Assembly: GCA_964633955.1 (NCBI GenBank) | Contig: CAZWIA010000012.1 | Coordinates: 1-27,676, forward strand | DNA from: JAQBQQ01 sp964633955 | GTDB taxonomy: Bacteria; Patescibacteriota; Gracilibacteria; Peribacterales; Peribacteraceae | Length of the DNA: 27,676 nucleotides | Direction of reading: 5' to 3' | Notes under the pieces: model-generated | Database searches by the model: none | The model's input: only the letters and a program-made list of their open reading frames with translations | What the model was told of the DNA's origin: nothing | Made by a program: the position numbers and the translations under genes | Shown: in pieces, positions 21,582 to 27,569 of the stretch | How the letters are laid out: every line of letters starts with the position of its first letter | How positions within the stretch are numbered: position 1 is the first letter of the stretch

Positions 21582-21869
21582 CTAGACATCAATCACGTTC
21601 CGGAGCCGCCGGGGTACCGTCCGGTCCGCCTCTTCCGGAGATCCCTGGTGCTGCTGCTTGAGCATCCGGTAGGCCTGCAGGAGCAGGATCCCGATCGCGA
21701 TAGCGTCATCCAGCTGGCCGATCACCGGCAGCACGTCCGGAAGGAGGTCCACGGGCCACAGGGTGCAGGCCAGCAGGAATCCAGCCAGGAGCCTCCCGCC
21801 CGGTGTGGTGTGGCGGCTCAGGAGGGTCCGCAGGTGGCCCAGGCCGATCAAGGTGCGTCTCAGGGGCAT
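21582..21869 (-). CDS. DUF1232 (YkvA-type) membrane protein
   Basis: A 95-aa protein with the DUF1232 signature: WPVDLLPDVLPVIGQLDDAI (the family's SPxDLIPDxIPxxGxLDD) between two hydrophobic stretches (LLAGFLLACTLWPVD and AIAIGILLLQAYRML). It is a small inner-membrane protein of unknown function. ATG 21869 precedes the conserved part (MPLRRTLIGLGHLRTLL) and has a weak AGGG four bases upstream. The frame is open much further, to 22217, but a TATTCT promoter (21949-21944) lies inside that extension, so most of it is untranslated or antisense to the M23 gene. Confidence 0.8.
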   Translation of the reverse strand: MPLRRTLIGLGHLRTLLSRHTTPGGRLLAGFLLACTLWPVDLLPDVLPVIGQLDDAIAIGILLLQAYRMLKQQHQGSPEEADRTVPRRLRNVIDV

Positions 21870-21942
21870 CCAGCCCTGTGACGCCCCGGACGGGGCTTCC
21901 TTTCGCGATCGGATGGATCTCCTCTCTGGGCCGGAATTCTGG

Positions 21943-21949
21943 TAGAATA
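21943..21949. promoter_or_regulatory. Overlapping divergent -10 boxes (M23 gene / DUF1232 gene)
   Basis: TAGAATA reads as TAGAAT on plus (21943-21948; +1 near 21955, nine bases before ATG 21964) and TATTCT on minus (21949-21944; +1 near 21937). The two -10 boxes share five bases. Confidence 0.5.
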
Positions 21950-21963
21950 GGGGAAACACCCAC

Positions 21964-22797
21964 ATGATCCCGCCTCTCCGCCTAGATCGGTCGGCTCCGC
22001 TGGCGTCCGTGTGCATGGCACTCCTGGGCTTGCTCCTGGTGATGGTCGGCCATCGGGCGGGCAATCTCTTGGGGCAGCTGATGCCGGGGGAACCGCCCGC
22101 CTTCCCGGCGCTTAAGCGCACGGTCTTTCCCGTGACCGCCATTCCGGACTGGGGCCGCATGGGCAGCCGGGCGCTCTGGAGCCGCTCATTTGACCGGATT
22201 CCCGCAGCCGAGCTCATTCCCGTTCCCGCCTACCACGCAGAGGAGCTGACCATGCCGATCGCTGTTTTGAAGGCTCATCCTACGCCGGAGAACAAGGATC
22301 GCATCACCACCAAGCTCTTCTACTCCACGCGCCACATGGGCCGGTACCACGTGGATAGCGCCGAGTACCAGGGCACCCACAACGGCGTGGACCTGAAACT
22401 GGCCTACGGCACGCCGGTGTCCGCGATCGCCGGCGGCCGGGTCTACCGCGCCGGGTGGGAGCGCGGCTTTGGCAACACCGTCATGGTGGAGCACCGCGCG
22501 GCGGACGGGAGCCGCTTTGTCTCCGTGTACGCGCACTTGGCTCAGATTGCCGTACAGGCGGGGCAGGACCTGCGGCCGGGGGATCTGATCGGTCACGTGG
22601 GCACCACCGGCCGCACCACCGGTCCGCACCTGCATCTGCAGGTGGATGTCTGGCCACTGGACGCCCAGGAGGAGTTCCGGCCCTTTGTTCCCCGGCAGCC
22701 CCTGACGCCGGCGGAGGCAGCCCGCGTTACCGTGAATCCGATCGAATTCCTGGAGCGGTACCGGGAGGGGGAGGCAATGGCGGTGGCGCATCAGTAG
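21964..22797 (+). CDS. M23-family (LytM) metallopeptidase, membrane-anchored
   Basis: A 277-aa peptidoglycan hydrolase candidate. One N-terminal hydrophobic helix (LASVCMALLGLLLVMVGHRAG, about residues 13-33) is a signal anchor. After about 95 residues of linker the LytM domain begins: the zinc ligands are in THNGVDLKLAYGTPV (H-x3-D) and PHLHLQVDVW (second His of HxH), with GFGNTVMVEH, YAHLAQI and GRTTGPHLHL as supporting family landmarks. All metal ligands are present, so it should be an active endopeptidase cutting peptide cross-links in the cell wall. The substrate bond is unknown. ATG 21964 lies nine bases after predicted +1. Confidence 0.92.
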   Translation: MIPPLRLDRSAPLASVCMALLGLLLVMVGHRAGNLLGQLMPGEPPAFPALKRTVFPVTAIPDWGRMGSRALWSRSFDRIPAAELIPVPAYHAEELTMPIAVLKAHPTPENKDRITTKLFYSTRHMGRYHVDSAEYQGTHNGVDLKLAYGTPVSAIAGGRVYRAGWERGFGNTVMVEHRAADGSRFVSVYAHLAQIAVQAGQDLRPGDLIGHVGTTGRTTGPHLHLQVDVWPLDAQEEFRPFVPRQPLTPAEAARVTVNPIEFLERYREGEAMAVAHQ

Positions 22798-22823
22798 CAC
22801 TGTGCCGCTGTTCGCGAATCGTG

Positions 22824-22852
22824 TTGTCACATTTGTTTGACATTCCTATACT
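22824..22852 (+). promoter_or_regulatory. Consensus promoter TTGTCA-17-TATACT
   Basis: TTGTCA (22824-22829), 17 bases, TATACT (22847-22852). +1 is near 22859, giving a 38-nt leader that carries GGAGG before ATG 22897. Confidence 0.75.
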
Positions 22853-22896
22853 GTCCCACGGTTGCTCATTCCATTCTCCGATATAGGGAGGCGCAG

Positions 22897-23373
22897 ATGC
22901 TGATCTTTGGGGCGCTCAGGCTCTTGGACAGGGAGGCGCCGCTGCAGTTCATGGTGGCAGAGCCAGAGAGGCCCAACCTGACGCCTGAAGTCACGACGTT
23001 GCTCCTGGACCGCCGTTTACGGCAGCATCGCCGGCAGCTGGCGTGGCCGTACGTCATGCGGCTCCCCTCGTCCGATGCAAAGCTGTGGCGCCGGATGGCA
23101 CAAGAGCGCGGCCTGGAGGCTTGGCTGGTTACAGCGGCCGTCTACGGCCATGGCTTCCTGCGGGGCATGGCGGCGGATCCGTTCCACTTCCTCCTCTACG
23201 TGCTAGACAAGGGGAAGGAGTTCGGATCCGGGGATTTCGATAGCGGTGGCGTGGTGTACACGTCCATCGCAGGCCATTTTGGCTGGAGCTTCCTACAGTT
23301 CATGAAGCGTGTCCGGAGCAGGGGCAAACTGCAGGGGGAGCGCTACCTGGAGCTGACCAACCGGCTGGAATAG
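22897..23373 (+). CDS. Hypothetical protein, 158 aa
   Basis: I do not recognise this. It is a basic, soluble protein with mixed helices and strands (PEVTTLLLDRRLRQHRRQLA, AWLVTAAVYGHGFLRGMAAD, GVVYTSIAGHFGWSFLQFMK). There is no signal peptide, although AWLVTAAVYGHGFLRGM is moderately hydrophobic. The start is fixed by GGAGG five bases before ATG 22897. It has a consensus promoter, a Shine-Dalgarno site and a strong terminator, making it a self-contained unit between the M23 gene and sufB. It resembles the other unknown single genes at 6553, 9848, 13842 and 27281 in using a Shine-Dalgarno site. Confidence 0.78.
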   Translation: MLIFGALRLLDREAPLQFMVAEPERPNLTPEVTTLLLDRRLRQHRRQLAWPYVMRLPSSDAKLWRRMAQERGLEAWLVTAAVYGHGFLRGMAADPFHFLLYVLDKGKEFGSGDFDSGGVVYTSIAGHFGWSFLQFMKRVRSRGKLQGERYLELTNRLE

Positions 23374-23402
23374 GATCACCGTGTCCGCCCCGTGCGGACG
23401 TG

Positions 23403-23430
23403 CCGGGAACCCCCTGGGTTCCCGGTTTTT
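23403..23430 (+). terminator. Rho-independent terminator
   Basis: CCGGGAACCC (23403-23412) and GGGTTCCCGG (23416-23425) form a perfect 10-bp stem with a 3-base loop, followed by TTTTT. A smaller GTCCGC-GCGGAC hairpin precedes it. Confidence 0.95.
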
Positions 23431-23465
23431 ATGGGAAGAATCTCGTGATTCCGGCATCCATGACC

Positions 23466-23471
23466 TATACT
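23466..23471 (+). promoter_or_regulatory. -10 box for near-leaderless sufB mRNA
   Basis: TATACT; +1 near 23478, two bases before ATG 23480. Confidence 0.6.
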
Positions 23472-23479
23472 TCCCCCTG

Positions 23480-24916
23480 ATGGACCCCGCCCTGGATTCC
23501 CCGGCCGCACCGGCCGCAGAGGCTCCCATCTTCGGCTCCCTATCCCGCGAGGTCTTTGACTCCGCCAACCCCGCGCCGTATGTGGAGGGACAGAGCCGCG
23601 GGCTGAGCGAGGAGCTGGTGCGGCGGATTTCCGCGGACAAGAACGAGCCGGAATGGATGCTGGAGCACCGGCTCCAGTCGCTTGCTATCTTCCGGGAGAA
23701 GCCGTTGCCTACGTGGGGGGCGGATTTATCAAAGCTCGACCTGGATGACATTCTGTACTACGCCAAGGCCGGTGCCGGCGAGAGTGATGACTGGGGGGAA
23801 GTGCCGGAGGAGATCCGCCGGGTCTACGACCGCCTGGGCATTCCCCAGGCGGAGCGGAAGGTTTTGGCGGGCGTGGGCGCGCAGTACGAGAGCGAAGTGG
23901 TCTATCATAAACTGAAGAAGGAGTGGGAATCGCTCGGCGTCATCTTCCTGGATATGGACCGGGCGGTGCGGGAGCACCCGGAGACGGTGCGGGAGTACTT
24001 CATGAAGTGCGTGCCGGCGTCCGATCATAAGTTTGCCGCGCTGCACGGCGCCGTGTGGAGCGGCGGGACGTTCCTGCACGTCCCCAAGGGCGTGTCCGTG
24101 CGGGAGCCGCTGCAGGCGTACTTCCGCATGAACGCGCGGAACATGGGGCAGTTTGAGCACACGCTCATCGTGGTGGAGGAGGGGGCCAGCGTGCACTACA
24201 TCGAGGGCTGCTCGGCGCCCAAATATGGAACCCAGGCTCTGCATGCGGGCTTGGTGGAGATCTTCGTGAAGCCTCATGCCACGTGCCGGTATTCCTCCGT
24301 GGAGAACTGGAGCCGGGACACCTACAACTTAAACACCAAGCGGGCCATTGTGGAGCGGGGCGCCAGCATGGAGTGGGTGGGCGGGAACCTGGGCAGCGGC
24401 GCCACCATGCTCTACCCGGCCAGCCTGCTGGTGGGAGAGGGCGCCCGCTGCGACCACTTAGCGATCGCATTCGCCAACAACGGGCAATGGCAGGATACGG
24501 GGGCCAAGGTCTTCCACCTGGCGCCCAACACCTCGTCTTCCGTCATCTCCAAATCCATCTCCGCGGGCGGCGGCACCGCCGTGTACCGCGGCCAGCTGCA
24601 CGTTGCGCCGCACGCGCACGGCTCCACCGCTGCGGTGGAGTGTGATGCGCTCCTGCTCGACGAAATCTCCCGCACGGACACCATCCCGGACATCCGCGTC
24701 CAGACGAATGATGTGACCATCGCCCACGAGGCGACGGTGGGCAAATTATCTGAAGACGACCTCTTCTACCTCATGAGCCGCGGCATCCCGGCGGAGCGGG
24801 CGCGGGCCATCATCGTGAACGGCTTCCTGGAGCCGATCGTGCGGGAGCTGCCGCTGGAATATGCCGTGGAAATGAACAGACTCATAGAACTGGAAATGGA
24901 AGGTTCCGTCGGGTGA
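23480..24916 (+). CDS. sufB: Fe-S cluster scaffold protein SufB
   Basis: A 478-aa core scaffold that binds SufC and SufD and assembles the nascent cluster. The N-terminal part has SADKNEPEWMLEHRLQSLAI, the family hallmark. The beta-helix core shows LHGAVWSGGTFLHVPKGVSV, HYIEGCSAPKYGTQALHAGL, ENWSRDTYNLNTKRAIVERG and SVISKSISAGGGTAVYRGQL. Near the end, VECDALLLD holds the Cys that aligns with E. coli SufB Cys405, and TIAHEATVGKLSEDDLFYLM holds the His-Glu pair important for cluster building. It is full length. The frame is open to 23381, but that part encodes the terminator; ATG 23480 is two bases after predicted +1. No SufS, SufE or SufU gene is in the window. Confidence 0.97.
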   Translation: MDPALDSPAAPAAEAPIFGSLSREVFDSANPAPYVEGQSRGLSEELVRRISADKNEPEWMLEHRLQSLAIFREKPLPTWGADLSKLDLDDILYYAKAGAGESDDWGEVPEEIRRVYDRLGIPQAERKVLAGVGAQYESEVVYHKLKKEWESLGVIFLDMDRAVREHPETVREYFMKCVPASDHKFAALHGAVWSGGTFLHVPKGVSVREPLQAYFRMNARNMGQFEHTLIVVEEGASVHYIEGCSAPKYGTQALHAGLVEIFVKPHATCRYSSVENWSRDTYNLNTKRAIVERGASMEWVGGNLGSGATMLYPASLLVGEGARCDHLAIAFANNGQWQDTGAKVFHLAPNTSSSVISKSISAGGGTAVYRGQLHVAPHAHGSTAAVECDALLLDEISRTDTIPDIRVQTNDVTIAHEATVGKLSEDDLFYLMSRGIPAERARAIIVNGFLEPIVRELPLEYAVEMNRLIELEMEGSVG

Positions 24917-25042
24917 GGAAGGTCATCCTGAGCCAGACGAAGGATGGAGATGGAAGACAGCGTTGGTTGCAGCCTGTCAGCCTGCGTCCTGTACGAGCTC
25001 GGGATCGACTCCGGCGAAGGACGGAGATGGAAGCCGTTGGTT
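24917..25042. repeat. Direct repeats after sufB
   Basis: GAAGGATGGAGATGGAAG...CGTTGGTT (24939-24967) recurs at 25016-25042 with small changes. The left part starts GGTCATCCTGAGCCAGACGAAGGATG. The second copy runs into the stop codon of the minus-strand gene. Confidence 0.7.
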
Positions 25043-25643
25043 AGGAGTTGCGCTTACGGTGCGTCCGGCTTTCCTGACGGGGTGGCTCTGAGGAGTTGTT
25101 TCCATCCGGTTCCTTCAGATCTTCTAGGAGCGCCACAAGCTCCTCCAGCGTCTCATCCAAGAGCTGGTGCAGGGGAGAGGGTGCCTGCCTGCGGTGCTCC
25201 AAAAGGTGTTCGCGCAGCGCTTCCGCCAGTCTCCGGAGAGATGCCTGGCCGTGCGGCTCTGTGGCCAATCGCTGCCACCGGTTGAGCGGACGCGTGGCTT
25301 CCAGGGCGCTGATGAGACTGTCGCCCAGCGGACTCCTGAAGATTGCCCGGTTGTCCATGGAGCGCAGGCGGTGCTGCTCTTCCTGTTTCAGGAGCGCCAG
25401 ATAGAGCCTGCGGCACTCTTGTAATGCGGGCGTGATGCGAGAGAAGAAGTTGTAGGCGCCGTGGCTCCGCGTCACGCTCTGGAGCCGGTCGAAGCACTGC
25501 TCCATCTGGCTTCGTATACTGAGGAGCACGGCTACATCCTGGCGCTCGCTCAGGGCAGATGCGGCGTGTTTGTGGAGATCGTGCAGCTGGCGGAGTGTGG
25601 CCTGGGCACTGAAACGAGGGTTGTCTGGCATGGCGGGTGGCAT
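25041..25643 (-). CDS. Hypothetical protein, 200 aa
   Basis: I do not recognise this. It is Gln/Arg/Leu-rich and predicted mostly alpha-helical throughout (QATLRQLHDLHKHAASALSE, FDRLQSV, LALLKQEEQHRLRSM, LHQLLDETLEELVALLEDLK), with a polar, disordered tail (PDGNNSSEPPRQESRTHRKR). There is no membrane helix. It could be a coiled-coil or helical bundle protein. ATG 25643 is supported by TAGACT (25658-25653, minus strand), ending ten bases upstream; MPDN (25631) is an alternative. It diverges from sufD with overlapping promoters and converges with sufB, so it may be co-regulated with iron-sulfur assembly, which is inference only. Confidence 0.75.
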   Translation of the reverse strand: MPPAMPDNPRFSAQATLRQLHDLHKHAASALSERQDVAVLLSIRSQMEQCFDRLQSVTRSHGAYNFFSRITPALQECRRLYLALLKQEEQHRLRSMDNRAIFRSPLGDSLISALEATRPLNRWQRLATEPHGQASLRRLAEALREHLLEHRRQAPSPLHQLLDETLEELVALLEDLKEPDGNNSSEPPRQESRTHRKRNS

Positions 25644-25652
25644 AGGGGGCTG

Positions 25653-25701
25653 AGTCTAGCGGCCCGTGGCCGCTTGTCATCTGTTCTTTCCCCTGTAGTG
25701 T
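25653..25701. promoter_or_regulatory. Divergent promoters sharing one -35 region
   Basis: Plus: TTGTCA (25674-25679), 16 bases, TAGTGT (25696-25701) for sufD; +1 near 25708. Minus: ATGACA (25680-25675), 16 bases, TAGACT (25658-25653) for the 200-aa gene. The two -35 hexamers overlap by five bases. Confidence 0.6.
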
Positions 25702-25710
25702 CTTTGGGCC

Positions 25711-26694
25711 ATGCAGAAGCCAGAAACCGATCGGGAAGCCCGCACTTTTGCCCCAGCTGAGATATTTGTGGGCAGCCTCCAAGAGCTCTGGGCGGAGGGG
25801 CCGCCCTGGGCGCGTGCCCAGGCAGAGCGGCATGGGGCTACGGGTGACGGGGCTGGAACGGCGGTCATCGTGCATGACGGAATACGGGTAGTGGAGCCGC
25901 TCCGCCTGCGGTTCACCGAGAGCTCGGCCCTCTGCCTCTGGCTGGGGAAGGGGTCTGCGTTGGTCCTCTCCGAACATCTGGCTGGATCCGCGGAAACCTG
26001 GTCGCACCGCCATGAGGCATGGGTGGGCGAGGGCGCTGAGCTGTCTTTCACCAGCCTGCAGGATCTGGACGCGGGTGCTACGTTCCGGGGGAAGACGCTG
26101 GTGCGGGTGGCGGGAGGGGGAAAATCCGCCGTGCGGCTCATCACGCTGGGCGCGCATACGGTGGACCATGACGTGCGGACGGAGGTAGCCGGGCCGGATG
26201 CCACAGCCGGGCTCACGTGGGCGTTCTACGCGCGCGGGACGGAAGACTACCGTCTCACCGAGCGGACCTGCTTCCAGGCCCCGCGCGGAAGCGGGGAGAC
26301 GGTCATGCGGGGGGTGGCGGAGGAGAGGGCACGGGTGAAGTGCGAGGGCATGATCCAGATTGATCCAAACGGCGGCGGGACGGATACGTACCTCACCCAG
26401 CAGGTGCTCATGCTGGATCCCACCGCCAGGGCGGATGCCGTGCCGGGGCTCATGATCAAGACCAATGACGTGAAGGCCAGTCACAGCGCGTCCATCTCCC
26501 AGGTGAGCGCGGAGGACCTCTTCTACCTCTCCGCCCGCGGCATCCCGCGCGAACAGGCCCGCCGCATGTTCGTGGCAGGGTACGTGGAGGACATGGCCCG
26601 ACAGGTGGAGGACACTGTCCTGCGGCAGGCTATCCTGGCGGCAGTGGAGCGGAAAATGGCCGAGAGCCGGGTGCGGCAGCCTTTTTTTGGCTGA
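25711..26694 (+). CDS. sufD: Fe-S cluster assembly protein SufD
   Basis: A 327-aa paralogue of SufB that completes the SufBC2D complex and is needed for iron entry. The N-terminal 100 residues are divergent. The beta-helix and C-terminus match the family: GAHTVDHDVRTEVAGPDATA (order as in SufD), a segment with LTERTCFQAPRGSGETVMRG, then the hallmark MIKTNDVKASHSASISQVSA and EDLFYLSARGIPREQARRMF. The conserved His in KASHSASISQ is present. It is somewhat shorter than E. coli SufD (about 420 aa). ATG 25711 lies three bases after predicted +1 of TTGTCA-16-TAGTGT. It lies 0.8 kb from sufB, separated by an opposite-strand gene. Confidence 0.92.
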   Translation: MQKPETDREARTFAPAEIFVGSLQELWAEGPPWARAQAERHGATGDGAGTAVIVHDGIRVVEPLRLRFTESSALCLWLGKGSALVLSEHLAGSAETWSHRHEAWVGEGAELSFTSLQDLDAGATFRGKTLVRVAGGGKSAVRLITLGAHTVDHDVRTEVAGPDATAGLTWAFYARGTEDYRLTERTCFQAPRGSGETVMRGVAEERARVKCEGMIQIDPNGGGTDTYLTQQVLMLDPTARADAVPGLMIKTNDVKASHSASISQVSAEDLFYLSARGIPREQARRMFVAGYVEDMARQVEDTVLRQAILAAVERKMAESRVRQPFFG

Positions 26695-26730
26695 AGGCAG
26701 ACAATAATGCCGTCATGCTCCCCTGCAGGC

Positions 26731-26758
26731 TTGCCATCCCCGGCTGCGCTCCTAGAAT
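26731..26758 (+). promoter_or_regulatory. Promoter TTGCCA-16-TAGAAT
   Basis: TTGCCA (26731-26736) and TAGAAT (26753-26758). +1 is near 26765, about 22 bases before the mini-ORF at 26787. Confidence 0.6.
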
Positions 26759-26786
26759 GCCCGGCGCTCAAATTTTCCTCCTTCTC

Positions 26787-26828
26787 ATGATGTCTGAACG
26801 TATTCCGCTCTCTTCTTTCCTATGTTGA
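26787..26828 (+). CDS. 13-codon leader mini-ORF
   Basis: ATGATGTCTGAACG begins a 13-residue peptide (MMSERIPLSSFLC) whose TGA overlaps the ATG region of the next ORF (ctATGttga). It is the first start codon downstream of a good promoter. Overlap suggests translational coupling, but it may be chance; no Shine-Dalgarno sequence is seen. Confidence 0.35.
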   Translation: MMSERIPLSSFLC

Positions 26829-27028
26829 TCAACCGTCCCTCCCTCACGGAGCGGGAGGCGCTGCAGCTCACCAAGGGGCCGCTGCTCAGTGCCCGGGTGG
26901 CACTCTCAGACTCAGCTGCCGTACGGGCGGCGGGCGAGCGGTTCCACGCGTCCTTGGAATTCCTGGCCGCGCGGGAGGAGGCGTACCGCGTCTGGCGCGC
27001 GCAGTCTCAGGAGCGCGGACACCTTTGA
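26822..27028 (+). CDS. Small hypothetical protein, 68 aa
   Basis: I do not recognise this. It is a charged, helical protein (SLTEREALQLTKGPLLSARV, AGERFHASLEFLAAREEAYR) without a membrane helix or metal motif. ATG 26822 overlaps the stop of the mini-ORF at 26787, and a promoter with TTGCCA-16-TAGAAT lies about 60 bases upstream. No Shine-Dalgarno sequence is seen. A CCCTCCCCG/CGGGGAGGG hairpin follows it. Confidence 0.55.
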   Translation: MLINRPSLTEREALQLTKGPLLSARVALSDSAAVRAAGERFHASLEFLAAREEAYRVWRAQSQERGHL

Positions 27029-27039
27029 TCGCCTGAAAT

Positions 27040-27063
27040 CCCTCCCCGGCGGAGCGGGGAGGG
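27040..27063. repeat. CCCTCCCCG palindrome (repeat, possible terminator)
   Basis: CCCTCCCCG (27040-27048) pairs perfectly with CGGGGAGGG (27055-27063) across a 6-base loop. It matches the family seen in tsaB and at 17818. A T run is missing downstream on the plus strand, so termination is uncertain. Confidence 0.6.
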
Positions 27064-27095
27064 AAAGGGGTTCTCGGATGGTCGGTAGCAGCCCT

Positions 27096-27281
27096 TCACA
27101 GGGCCACCAGTAGCGCATACGCCATCAGGCCCGCGCAGGCCGTAGCGAACGCCGTCAGGACGACGATCAGCGTGCCGTTGCCGGACGGCGGCGGAGGCGG
27201 TTGCTTTCGCGTATCGCCGCAAACGGCGTACTTCCGGCCGTTCGCCTGAATGAACATCAGCTTGGGCGGATGGTCTTGCAT
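27096..27281 (-). CDS. Small tail-anchored membrane protein, 61 aa
   Basis: I do not recognise the family. The N-terminal 40 residues are polar (MQDHPPKLMFIQANGRKYAV) with a run of five prolines, followed by one C-terminal hydrophobic helix (LIVVLTAFATACAGLMAYAL). This implies a single-pass protein with its N-terminus probably in the cytoplasm. GGAGG (27292-27288, minus strand) lies six bases before ATG 27281, ruling out the longer start at 27308. A TATACT box (27345-27340) gives a leader of about 50 nt. It is the first gene downstream of 16S rRNA on the same strand. Confidence 0.7.
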   Translation of the reverse strand: MQDHPPKLMFIQANGRKYAVCGDTRKQPPPPPSGNGTLIVVLTAFATACAGLMAYALLVAL

Positions 27282-27339
27282 GGATGGCCTCCATGGAGAA
27301 ATGAGCAACCAAGGTTGATCGGATCCGGGAACCGGCGCC

Positions 27340-27345
27340 AGTATA
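27340..27345 (-). promoter_or_regulatory. -10 box of the 61-aa membrane protein gene
   Basis: TATACT on the minus strand, +1 near 27333. No clear -35 hexamer is seen. The gap from here to 27517 holds GC-rich hairpins but no gene I can support. Confidence 0.5.
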
Positions 27346-27517
27346 CCTCAAACCCGCCGGAGGGGGCATAGGAGGGGGAGCGGCTGGCACGCCAAAACGA
27401 CCTGTTCACCCCATCGTGTAGTAGAGAAGGGTTCTCCGGATCCGCGGCCTTGCGGCGCGCGGGAGAGCTCCGGGACAATTGCAAAGCATGATGACTGCTC
27501 TCCGTCATTGCATGCGT

Positions 27518-27569
27518 CCATGAACCATTCGCGAACGCTCAGGTTCATGGCCAGGTTCTCTCTCCCTGG
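27518..27569 (-). other. Two hairpins directly after 16S rRNA
   Basis: CCAGG/CCTGG (27551-27555 with 27565-27569) and CCATGAACC/GGTTCATGG (27518-27526 with 27542-27550) are stacked one base past the mature 16S end. They may act in 3' processing or ending of the transcript; there is no long T run. Confidence 0.5.

Noticed and set aside
25153..26484. 443-codon minus-strand open frame
   Set aside because: It is antisense to sufD and runs across the opposite-strand gene boundary; its translation is low in complexity and matches nothing.
27309..27548. Small minus-strand frames between 16S and the 61-aa gene
   Set aside because: No start signals or recognisable protein, and they overlap the post-16S hairpins and promoter.
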